A DNA stretch of 14,644 nucleotides from Candidatus Cloacimonadota bacterium (GCA_012519465.1 JAAYQD010000230.1:1-14644); one strand, 5' to 3'; positions 8,006 to 14,291 are shown, numbered from the stretch's first letter. Notes: generated from the sequence alone by a model not told the origin. Translations and numbers: made by a program.

Positions 8006-9286
8006 TTATTCTACTCTACAGGAACTGGGTATATTCACCAGCCGATCTGCTATTTCTTTGGATATGCTCAAATCTCCGCAAATGGAATTCTTGAACATCT
8101 CCAGTTCACTCATTAGTCTCCATGCGGGACGCGTCATTACTTTATTGGCGTTTGTTTCTTTTAGGAATAGCTCCTGCTGGATATGATCCTTGAGCAGAAT
8201 CACATTGAGCCAGAAGTTGGAAATCGATTGTGCGGGCTCAGTCCTGTACTGAATATCGGGAATGCCGGCAAAGAACTCCTGATAACGCATAGCCGTCTCG
8301 CGTTTATTGGCAAGGATGGTCTCCAGTATTTCCATCTGCGCACAGCCCAAAGCGGCGTTGACGTTGGGCAGACGGTAGTTATAGCCCACCATATCATGTT
8401 CAAACTTCCAAGGATGGGGCTTTTTGGCGGTGGTAGTGATGTGCTTTGCCAAGGGACCCAAGTGCTCATCATCAGTCAGCACCATTCCCCCGCCGCCGGT
8501 GGTGATGGTCTTATTGCCATTAAAGCTGAGGATCCCCAATTTGCCAAAGGTGCCCGTATGCCGGTCTTTATAATAGGAGCCCAGGGATTCAGCGGAATCC
8601 TCCACCACGGGGATGTGATAGCGGGCGCATATCTCTACGATTTTGTCTATATGGCAGGGATGGCCGAAGGTGTGCATGGGAACGCAGGCTGAAATTGGGC
8701 GGCGCAGTGTTTTGTGTACTGCAATCAATGAGGAGGGCTGGATGCTGCGCCTTGTTGAGCGGACTTCGTCCTGTTGAGTGGGCTGCGCCCGGTTGAGCGG
8801 ACTTCGTCCTGTTGAGAAGGCAGCGTCTGGCTGAACATCTGCAAGTTCAAAACTATTTAAACTTACCACTTCAACGTTTTCTGTGAGCCAGCATTCCAGG
8901 GATTCCGGGGACATGCCCATGGTATCGGGATCCACATCCACAAAGACGGGCTTTGCGCCGCAGTAGGAGATGGCATTGCAGGTAGCGATGAAGGTGAGGG
9001 GTTGGGTGATTACCAAATCCCCCGGCTGCACTCCTGCCAATAGCAGGGCAATATGTAGGGCGGCGGTACCATTCACCGTAGCGATGGCGTATTTGGCGCC
9101 GGTGTATTCCTTTACCATTTCTTCAAAACGATCCACGTATTTGCCCACGGAGGATACGAAAGTGGTATCAATACAGTCGGCAAGGTACTTCTTTTCGTTG
9201 CCGGCAAAATAGGGCTCGTGCAGGGGGATGAAGTCTTTATCTGGGTAGAGGGAGCGGATGAAGGAGATTGTGTCTTTGTATTTCAT
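8006..9286 (-). CDS. legC: LegC-type PLP-dependent sugar aminotransferase with a repeat-derived insertion
   Basis: This 426-residue member of the DegT/DnrJ/EryC1/StrS family makes a 4-amino sugar from a nucleotide 4-keto-6-deoxy sugar using PLP and glutamate. Seen: HEPYFAGNEKKYLADCID (23-40), FVSSVGKYVDRFEEM (43-57), ATVNGTAALHIAL (69-81), VVEDSAESLGS (227-237) with D230, and SFNGNKTITTGGGG (254-267) with K259 as PLP Schiff-base lysine. The C-terminal VNIPSSCRVE is typical of the LegC group. LegB next door supports the assignment. The segment between WLTENVE and ISACVPMH (about 140-190) is unusually long. From memory of the family about 20 residues are expected between these motifs, but 64 are present, and the extra part is encoded by GTTGAG hairpin repeats. 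Conserved motifs on both sides stay in frame. The start has GGAG 7 nt upstream. Confidence 0.9.
   Translation of the reverse strand: MKYKDTISFIRSLYPDKDFIPLHEPYFAGNEKKYLADCIDTTFVSSVGKYVDRFEEMVKEYTGAKYAIATVNGTAALHIALLLAGVQPGDLVITQPLTFIATCNAISYCGAKPVFVDVDPDTMGMSPESLECWLTENVEVVSLNSFELADVQPDAAFSTGRSPLNRAQPTQQDEVRSTRRSIQPSSLIAVHKTLRRPISACVPMHTFGHPCHIDKIVEICARYHIPVVEDSAESLGSYYKDRHTGTFGKLGILSFNGNKTITTGGGGMVLTDDEHLGPLAKHITTTAKKPHPWKFEHDMVGYNYRLPNVNAALGCAQMEILETILANKRETAMRYQEFFAGIPDIQYRTEPAQSISNFWLNVILLKDHIQQELFLKETNANKVMTRPAWRLMSELEMFKNSICGDLSISKEIADRLVNIPSSCRVE
8754..8835 (-). repeat. In-frame GTTGAG hairpin array inside the legC-like gene
   Basis: Plus-strand GTTGAG occurs at 8754, 8773, 8792 and 8811, an exact 19-nt period, followed by a decayed GCTGAA at 8830. 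Each spacer is a 13-nt stem-loop: GGAC-TTC-GTCC (8761-8771), GGGC-TGC-GCCC (8780-8790), then GGAC-TTC-GTCC again. On the coding strand the array encodes about residues 154-181 (around STGRSPLNRAQPTQQDEVRS), which have no counterpart in the conserved aminotransferase core. The 25-nt stretch 8773-8797 is identical to 9443-9467. Confidence 0.88.
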
Positions 9287-9305
9287 ATTATGACTCCAAT
9301 GTAGT

Positions 9306-9339
9306 CAGTTGAGCGCACTCGCAAGCTCGTGCTGTTGAG
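9306..9339 (+). repeat. 34-bp perfect inverted repeat, left arm
   Basis: This stretch, from CAGTTGAGCGCACTCGCAAG at its start to GTGCTGTTGAG at its end, is the exact reverse complement of 9999-10032. Pairing fails at 9305/10033 and at 9340/9998, so the perfect match is 34 bp. The arms lie on opposite sides of the four-helix-bundle gene. Confidence 0.92.
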
Positions 9340-9467
9340 ATGCACTCGTGCAAGTTGAGCGCACTCACAAGTTCGTGCTGTTGAGTGGCACTGTGTGCCG
9401 GTTGAGCGGTGCTGCGCACCTGTTGAGATGCACTGCGTGCAAGTTGAGTGGGCTGCGCCCGGTTGAG
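9306..9467 (+). repeat. GTTGAG hairpin-repeat array A
   Basis: Eight GTTGAG units start at 9308, 9334, 9354, 9380, 9401, 9422, 9443 and 9462 (spacing 19-26 nt). Each is followed by a small stem-loop, for example TGCAC-TC-GTGCA, GGCAC-TGT-GTGCC, GGTGC-TGC-GCACC, TGCAC-TGC-GTGCA and GGGC-TGC-GCCC. Stem sequence differs from unit to unit but pairing is kept. The array occupies the leader between the four-helix-bundle gene and the legC-like start, ending 20 nt before that ATG. Confidence 0.88.
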
Positions 9468-9488
9468 AAAGTCTGTGCGCTTTATGTA

Positions 9489-9878
9489 TCATTTACGTGT
9501 GGTCTTGTTTTGTTCATTTTGAAGGGCAGCTTTCCTCAGGGCATTAAGCCGATAAGCTACCTTGTCAATTTTATCTCTTATGGTGTTATATCCATTCTCA
9601 GATATATAGGTTATATCAAAACATAAGGTCATCTGGCAGAGTAACTCCATCAAACTGGCATAGGCTGTTTGATAGAAATGAGCTTGATCCTTGCAGCTAA
9701 CCCTGGAAGAACCTTCTGCAATATTTGAGCTTACAGAAACAGCAGATCTTTGAATTTGACTAATCAGTCCATACCTCTCGCTTTCAGGTATCTTTTTGGT
9801 TAGGAGATAAACATCTTTAACCAACTGGCGTGAATCCTGCCACACTTCCAGCTTTTCGTATCCATACTGTCTTTTCAA
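9489..9878 (-). CDS. Four-helix-bundle protein (23S rRNA intervening-sequence / S23 type)
   Basis: This 129-residue protein is a clear member of the four-helix-bundle family first found as ORFs in 23S rRNA intervening sequences and later as free-standing genes, some as accessory proteins of diversity-generating retroelements. Seen: YEKLEVWQDSRQLV (7-20), the hallmark SQIQRSAVSVSSNIAEGSSR (40-59), AHFYQTAYASLMELL (66-80), and a last helix ISENGYNTIRDKIDKVAYRLNAL (92-114), then a polar tail rich in N, T and K. The family is thought to form oligomers and may bind nucleic acid. The start is TTG at 9878, with GAGGTGG 4 nt upstream; the nearby ATG at the ribosome site meets a stop after three codons. 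No reverse transcriptase or rRNA is in the window, so neither known context applies. It lies inside inverted hairpin arrays. Confidence 0.9.
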   Translation of the reverse strand: MKRQYGYEKLEVWQDSRQLVKDVYLLTKKIPESERYGLISQIQRSAVSVSSNIAEGSSRVSCKDQAHFYQTAYASLMELLCQMTLCFDITYISENGYNTIRDKIDKVAYRLNALRKAALQNEQNKTTRK

Positions 9879-9882
9879 TCTA

Positions 9883-9889
9883 CCACCTC
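9883..9889 (-). promoter_or_regulatory. Ribosome binding site deciding a TTG start (four-helix-bundle gene)
   Basis: On the minus strand GAGGTGG ends 4 nt before TTG at 9878-9876. The only ATG nearby opens ATG-AGG-TGG-TAG and stops at once, so TTG is the credible start. Confidence 0.55.
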
Positions 9890-9926
9890 ATAAATGTAAT
9901 TCAGAACACACGCGAAGAGCCAAACC

Positions 9927-10064
9927 CTCAACTGGGCGAAGCCCTCTCAACCGCGCAGCAAGCTTCGCTTGCAAACACTTAACAGGCGCAACGCGCCGCT
10001 CAACAGCACGAGCTTGCGAGTGCGCTCAACTGGGCGCAGCCCTCTCAACTGATGCTCCGCATCA
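9927..10064 (-). repeat. GTTGAG hairpin-repeat array B (inverted relative to array A)
   Basis: On the plus strand the unit reads CTCAAC, at 9927, 9946, 9999, 10025 and 10044, with a decayed CTTAAC at 9978. Intervening stem-loops are GGGC-GAA-GCCC (9934-9944), GCAAGC-TTC-GCTTGC (9958-9972), GGCGC-AAC-GCGCC (9985-9997), GGGC-GCA-GCCC (10032-10042) and TGATGC-TCC-GCATCA (10050-10064). The last hairpin contains the stop codon of the legB-like gene. Confidence 0.87.
9999..10032 (-). repeat. 34-bp perfect inverted repeat, right arm
   Basis: Exact reverse complement of 9306-9339 (see left arm). The distance between the inner ends of the two arms is 659 bp, and the four-helix-bundle gene takes up 390 of these. 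Confidence 0.92.
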
Positions 10065-11039
10065 AACATTATACAAACCCGGTTTATACTTCGCCAGATT
10101 CCCCGGTTCCACAAACCACTCCACCGTCTTTTCCAGACCCTCCCTGATACTATATTTAGGTTCAAAGCCCGTTAGTTTACGGATTTTGGTATTGTCACAC
10201 CACAATCTGAATACTTCCGATTTCTCTGGTCTCAGGCGCTGTTCATCAGTCACAAACTCCACATCGCTATCCATTATTTCTTTGATCAGGTTCAGGGTAT
10301 CTGCCACGGAGATTTCGTAGTTGGAACCGATATTAACGGTCTCACCAATGGCTTGTTCACATTTGGCAAGCTGGATAAAGCCCCGGCAGGTATCTTCCAC
10401 ATAGTTAAAATCACGGGTAGGGCTCAGGTCTCCCAGTTTGATCTGTGTGGCACCAGCAGCAATCTGGGTAATGATGGTGGGGATCACGGCACGGGCAGAT
10501 TGGCGCGGACCATAGGTATTGAAGGGCCTCACAATGGTGAGGGGCAAAGACAGGGCATTAAAAAAGCTCATGGCGATGGCATCTGCGCCGATCTTGCTGG
10601 CGCTATATGGGGATTGGGGCTGTAAGGGGTGTTTTTCATCGATGGGAACGTATTGTGCCGTGCCATATACCTCGCTGGTGGAGGTGCACAGAATGCGTTT
10701 GACCCCGGCATCACGCGCCGCCTGGCAGATATTGAGGGTGCCACGCACGTTTGTATCCACATAACTATCGGGGGCTATATAGGAGTAAGGAATGGCGATG
10801 AGGGCTGCCAGGTGAAACACGATATCGATATCAGCACAGATTTCCCGGCAGTAATTGGGGTCCCTCACGTCTCCCGAAACAATTTCCAGATTTGGGTGCT
10901 GGGGGATGTCTTCCAGCCAACCCCAATAATTGAAGGAATTGTATTGGGCAAGGGCGCGTACATGGTAGCCTTCCGCAAGCAGTGCCTCTGTGAGGTGGGA
11001 GCCGATGAAACCGTCGGCACCGGTTACTAAAACTTTCAT
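10062..11039 (-). CDS. legB: LegB-like NAD-dependent nucleotide-sugar 4,6-dehydratase
   Basis: This 325-residue extended short-chain dehydrogenase makes a 4-keto-6-deoxy nucleotide sugar, the substrate for the LegC-type aminotransferase. Seen: NAD-binding VTGADGFIGSHL (5-16), SGDVRD (55-60), HLAAL (76-80), TSTSEVYG (119-126) with Ser122/Glu123 in the dehydratase active-site position, catalytic Y145 and K149 in YSASK, RPFNTYGPRQSARAVIP (171-187) and RDFNYVEDT (209-217). The YNSFNYWGWL segment (33-42) and the NVRGTLN context match my recollection of LegB rather than RmlB or GMD. I start at ATG 11039 because AAGGA lies upstream and the NAD motif then begins normally. A TTG at 11066 would add nine residues without a ribosome site. 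Its stop codon lies in the last hairpin of array B. A related UDP-sugar epimerase or dehydratase role cannot be excluded. Confidence 0.86.
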   Translation of the reverse strand: MKVLVTGADGFIGSHLTEALLAEGYHVRALAQYNSFNYWGWLEDIPQHPNLEIVSGDVRDPNYCREICADIDIVFHLAALIAIPYSYIAPDSYVDTNVRGTLNICQAARDAGVKRILCTSTSEVYGTAQYVPIDEKHPLQPQSPYSASKIGADAIAMSFFNALSLPLTIVRPFNTYGPRQSARAVIPTIITQIAAGATQIKLGDLSPTRDFNYVEDTCRGFIQLAKCEQAIGETVNIGSNYEISVADTLNLIKEIMDSDVEFVTDEQRLRPEKSEVFRLWCDNTKIRKLTGFEPKYSIREGLEKTVEWFVEPGNLAKYKPGLYNV

Positions 11040-11086
11040 TTGTTTTCCTTCATTTTCTATCCGCAAATGTGTGCGGCAGTGGGTGT

Positions 11087-11788
11087 TTAGTTATCGTTAC
11101 AAAACTTCTCTTTATAGATTTCCTGCGCCTTTTCATAATCTTGCACCTGGCCTATATCCAGCCAGTATTCTTCGATTGGGTAGTGGGTGATGGGCAGGTT
11201 TAAATCTAACATTTTTCGGATGAGCAAGTCCATGCCAAAGCGTTTATTATTGGGAATCAGCTCTAAGATCTGGGGTTTGAAGATATAAATCCCAGCTAAG
11301 ATCGTGGTGCGCAGGTCTGGTTTTTCCTCGATACCACTCACGTAATCGCCATTGGTATGGATATTACCAAATTGGAAAGGGGTCACGATTTCTTTGGTAG
11401 AGATGGTGAGCAGGGAGTCTTTGGATATGGCAAAATTATAGAGGTCTTTATAGGCAAGCTGGGTGAGGATGTCGCCATTCATCACCAAAAAAGGTTCGGT
11501 GAGATGCTCTTGCAGCAGCTTGACGGGTCCCGCTGTACCCAAGGGTTTTTCTTCTTTGCTTACCATCAATTTAACCCCATACTTGCTGCCATCGCCAAAG
11601 AAGTTTTCTATATATCCGGATTTGTAGTTGGTTGCCAAAAAAATATGATTGAAACCGTTGGCTTTGAGGTGTTCAATTTGAATCTCCAAGACCGCCTTCT
11701 CCCCTATGGGCAAGAGTGGCTTGGGAATCACTTCTGTAAAGGGTTTGAGGCGTGTGCCCAAACCTCCGGAAAGTATTACTGCTTTCAT
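11087..11788 (-). CDS. Sugar-1-phosphate nucleotidyltransferase
   Basis: A 233-residue NTP_transferase-fold enzyme that joins a sugar-1-phosphate to an NTP, giving NDP-sugar and pyrophosphate. Seen: the N-terminal signature LSGGLGTRLKPFTEVIPKPL (6-25), LGTAGP (83-88), the metal-binding NGD (104-106), EEKP (154-157) and DIGQVQDYEKA (211-221). The length matches the catalytic domain alone, with no CBS or acyltransferase extension. The nearest functional types are mannose-1-P guanylyltransferase-like and glucose-1-P thymidylyltransferase-like enzymes. In GDP-type legionaminic acid routes a PtmE-type enzyme does this step with CBS domains, which are absent here. Nucleotide and sugar cannot be assigned from sequence. 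The ribosome site AGGAT is 9 nt before ATG. The legB-like gene follows after 47 nt, so the two likely supply one pathway. Confidence 0.88.
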   Translation of the reverse strand: MKAVILSGGLGTRLKPFTEVIPKPLLPIGEKAVLEIQIEHLKANGFNHIFLATNYKSGYIENFFGDGSKYGVKLMVSKEEKPLGTAGPVKLLQEHLTEPFLVMNGDILTQLAYKDLYNFAISKDSLLTISTKEIVTPFQFGNIHTNGDYVSGIEEKPDLRTTILAGIYIFKPQILELIPNNKRFGMDLLIRKMLDLNLPITHYPIEEYWLDIGQVQDYEKAQEIYKEKFCNDN

Positions 11789-11863
11789 TTGTTGTTTATC
11801 CTATATTATATTCTCTTTTGCAAGATTTCATCCGGAATTCTGTATCAGATCTTCCAATCATCA

Positions 11864-13016
11864 TCACAATATTTTTGCATTGCCGGGAATTGTTGGGATT
11901 GACCTATCAAAACCTCGCAGCCTGAGAAACTCAACAAATTCTTCGTCAATTAGAGCCGGAGAAGAAAACTGCATTGATCTTAATGCTGGCTTTATATTTA
12001 TCTCAATCAATTTTATACCTTCGGTTGTAAAGGCTATATCAAGACCACCATATTCCAAATAGTTTATCTCTTGAAGGAGGTCAGCAATGGCTCTCTTTTT
12101 AGAATTCCAATCCGGGATCTTTAAACCAGTAATCTGCTCTCCAGTTACAGGGTGTGAATCGAGATCGATTTTCTTTTTTCGTACAGTGTAGGCTTGCATC
12201 AATTCTCCAGTCTCCAGATCGATACCGGCAGCCATACCCCCGCTCGACACGTTGTCTACATATGCATCTGAAGAAGAACCAAAACGATGGACCATGTTAA
12301 GTGCTTTTAAAGACCCATGCTTTGTTTTATAGAAATTTACTCTGATCGTATTTAAGCTACTGGGGTTAATCCTGTATGCATATTCTTCATTAATTAAAAT
12401 ATTGTTTATGATGGCATTACCCTCCTCCCATTTTAATCCGCTGAACTGTTTCTCCCGTTAATGTGTTGGAAATCAAAAAGATTCCTCTACCCTGATTTAA
12501 GCTATGAGGTTTTACAATCAATTTTTCGTACTTTTTGAGGCATCTTTGCAGGAGCTCTTCTAAGTCAAAGTCTCTCTCTTGATATGAGCCATCTTCGATG
12601 ATGTATTGCACACTTCCCCTGTCAATGGCGATATTAAGGCTCGGAAGATAGTGGGCTTTTTTTAGCAATAAAATAGGTAAATTCCTTTTTCCCACGATAG
12701 CGGGAGTAATTCCCCTTTCTCTAAAATCTAGTTTTCGCAGATCTCTTTCTGTAAAAAACTGTGCCATTCCCCATTTCTTAAAATCATATATCATATAGGA
12801 ACGGGGATAGAAACCAAATTCCCGGGCACTATGAAGTTCATCCGGCGTGAGATCGTATCTTTCTTTTTGTTTTTCAAATATTCTCTCATACTCATCTACC
12901 TCTACTTTGCTGTAAGTCAACACTTGATATGCAGAACGAAGCCGTTTGCGCAAAACGTTCATTTTTTGTAATGCTTGTGATGATTTAGAAAACTTGTGGT
13001 AGATTTTTTTGATCAT
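11864..13016 (-). pseudogene. Sugar-transfer-associated ATP-grasp protein, copy 3, frameshifted
   Basis: Two open frames, 12417-13016 and 11864-12295 (the second already open from about 12420), together match the intact copy at 13152-14291 end to end. The N-terminal part ends RIKMGGG-stop. Removing one base from the AAAA run (plus-strand TTTT at 12431-12434) gives RIKWEEGNAIINN, which aligns with RIEKEGNAIINN of the intact copy. The joined product would be 383 residues against 379 for the paralogue. The second part carries NPSSLNTIRV, VHRFGSSSDAYVDNVSSGGM and GGLDIAFTTEG with EIN near the end. It may be a real pseudogene, a sequencing error in a short homopolymer, or a programmed frameshift. 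Function if restored: ATP-dependent ligation in glycan modification, inferred. Confidence 0.85.
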
Positions 13017-13151
13017 GTCACACTCCCTCTATTGATACTGTGTATGCCTTATAGTATTTAGGGGCGTACTGAGAGTTGTTTTGGTGTAGGCATATATATG
13101 AGAAACATCCATGGAACACTTTATTGATCCAGCAGTTCTTTTACCCAACAC
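13017..13151 (-). repeat. Intergenic spacer duplicated with the ATP-grasp genes
   Basis: This spacer and the one at 14292-14427 are alignable. Both have GTGTGACATG at the downstream gene's start behind a GAGGRA-type ribosome site, a shared ATACACAGTA block, a related GGATG-TTCTC segment, and AGTGTTGGG just after the upstream stop. The duplication unit therefore included gene plus spacer, not the coding sequence alone. No promoter or terminator stands out. Confidence 0.65.
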
Positions 13152-14291
13152 TCACTCCTTTTCTGGCTGGATTGCGTTTGGTTTTTGAAAGCCACGTAGC
13201 CTGAGAAACTCTACAAATTCTTCATTAATAAGGGCAGGAGCCAAATGCTGTATTCCTTGAAAGTCAGGTTTTTTATTTATTTCAATGATTTTAAATCCTT
13301 CAGTGGTAAAAGCTACGTCCAGACCGCCATATTCCAGATAGTTAATCTCTTGTAACAGATCATCGATGGCTCTTTTTTTGGAACTCCAGTCCGGGATAAT
13401 TAAGCCATTAATCTTCTCTCTCGTTAATGGATGAGTATCAAGATCGTTTCTTTTTCTTTCTAAAGTATAAGCATGCTTCAACCCCCCTGTCTCAATATCG
13501 ACACCGGCGACCACGCCCCCTGCTGAGGTGTTATCCACACAGGTATTCGCAGTTGAACCAAAACGATGAACCATACTGATTGGCTTTAAAACACCTTTTT
13601 TTGTTTTAAAAAAGATTACTCTTATCGTATTTAAGCTGCTGGGGTTAATCCTGTATGCATATTCTTCATTAATTAAAACATTGTTTATGATGGCATTGCC
13701 TTCTTTTTCAATCCGTTTTATAGTGTCTTCACTTATTGTATTAGCTATCGTAAATATTCCTCTACCCCCACATAAGCTAATCGGCTTAACTATCAACTTT
13801 GCATACTTTTTGAGGTAGCTCTGCAGTAGCTCTTCCAAGTCAAAATCTCCCTCTTGATATGAGCCATTTTCGATGATGTATTGAACTCTTCCCTTATCAA
13901 TGGCGATATTAAGACTCGGAAGATAGTGGGCGTTATTTTGTAATAAAAGAGGTAAATTTCTTTTATCTATAGTAGCTGGAGAGAGTCCCCGTTCTCTAAA
14001 ATCTAGTTTGTGGAAATCTCTTTCGGCTAAAAACTGTGCCATTCCCCATTTCTTAAAATCATATATTAAATAGGAGCGGGGATAGAAACCATGTTTACGA
14101 GCATTATGCAGTTCATCCGGCGTGAGATCGTATCTTGATTTGTGTCTTTCAAATGCTCTCTCATACGAATCTAACTCTTCTTTGTTGTTTATCAATACCC
14201 TATAAGCTGCCCTAAACCGCCTGCGTATTAGTTTAATCCTTTGTAGTGCTGGTGATGAATCTAAATATTTGTGGTATAACCTTCTGACCAT
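13152..14291 (-). CDS. Sugar-transfer-associated ATP-grasp protein, copy 2 (intact)
   Basis: This 379-residue protein looks like the ATP-grasp family found in polysaccharide clusters (sugar-transfer-associated type). ATP-grasp enzymes use ATP to activate a carboxylate and join it to an amine or thiol. Seen: a basic N-terminal helical part (1-60), a core opening HGFYPRSYLIYDFKKWG (67-83), LIVKPISLCGGRGIF (166-180) with K169 and the Gly-rich nucleotide loop, RINPSSLNTIRV (214-225), VDNTSAGGVVAGVDIETG (252-269), and LEYGGLDVAFTTEGFKIIEIN (319-339), where D325, E337 and N339 are the likely metal ligands. I start at ATG 14291, where GGAGGA lies 8 nt upstream and the paralogue begins at the same place; an ORF start 18 codons earlier has no counterpart. 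The ligated substrates are unknown. Confidence 0.82.
   Translation of the reverse strand: MVRRLYHKYLDSSPALQRIKLIRRRFRAAYRVLINNKEELDSYERAFERHKSRYDLTPDELHNARKHGFYPRSYLIYDFKKWGMAQFLAERDFHKLDFRERGLSPATIDKRNLPLLLQNNAHYLPSLNIAIDKGRVQYIIENGSYQEGDFDLEELLQSYLKKYAKLIVKPISLCGGRGIFTIANTISEDTIKRIEKEGNAIINNVLINEEYAYRINPSSLNTIRVIFFKTKKGVLKPISMVHRFGSTANTCVDNTSAGGVVAGVDIETGGLKHAYTLERKRNDLDTHPLTREKINGLIIPDWSSKKRAIDDLLQEINYLEYGGLDVAFTTEGFKIIEINKKPDFQGIQHLAPALINEEFVEFLRLRGFQKPNAIQPEKE

Larger units (their letters stand above)
9306..10064 (-). mobile_element. Candidate cassette: four-helix-bundle gene between inverted hairpin arrays
   Basis: The segment separates the legB-like and legC-like genes. It contains one gene (9489-9878), arrays A and B in opposite orientations, and a 34-bp perfect inverted repeat. 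No transposase is present. Known precedent: four-helix-bundle (S23-type) ORFs are found inside 23S rRNA intervening sequences whose ends pair into a stem. The resemblance in layout is what I see; mobility as a unit is inference. Exact boundaries and target-site duplication cannot be set without an empty-site comparison. Confidence 0.5.

Noticed and set aside
8183..8692. Plus-strand open frame of 169 codons within the legC-like gene
   Set aside because: It lies antisense to highly conserved aminotransferase motifs, has no recognisable domain and is explained as a shadow frame in a GC-rich region.
9283..9492. Minus-strand open frame of 69 codons across array A
   Set aside because: It is translated repeat (STCTQC, STGTQC and similar). 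It stays open because CTCAAC lacks stops. There is no ribosome site and no reason to think it is expressed.
9306..10064. CRISPR array
   Set aside because: Repeat units are only 6 nt plus variable hairpins at 19-32 nt spacing, with no unique spacers and no cas genes.
9306..10064. Diversity-generating retroelement, suggested by the four-helix-bundle accessory-type protein
   Set aside because: No reverse transcriptase and no template/variable repeat pair with adenine-biased differences are visible in the window.
10062..11066. Longer legB-like start at 11066 (TTG)
   Set aside because: It has no ribosome site and adds nine residues before the normal NAD-binding start, while ATG 11039 has AAGGA at good spacing.
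11789..11810. Perfect TATAAT before the nucleotidyltransferase gene
   Set aside because: It is so close to the ATG that the transcript would start at or after the ribosome site, and no -35 element lies at the right distance.
11357..11902. Plus-strand open frame of 181 codons opposite the nucleotidyltransferase
   Set aside because: It is antisense to a gene with clear catalytic motifs and has no family resemblance of its own.
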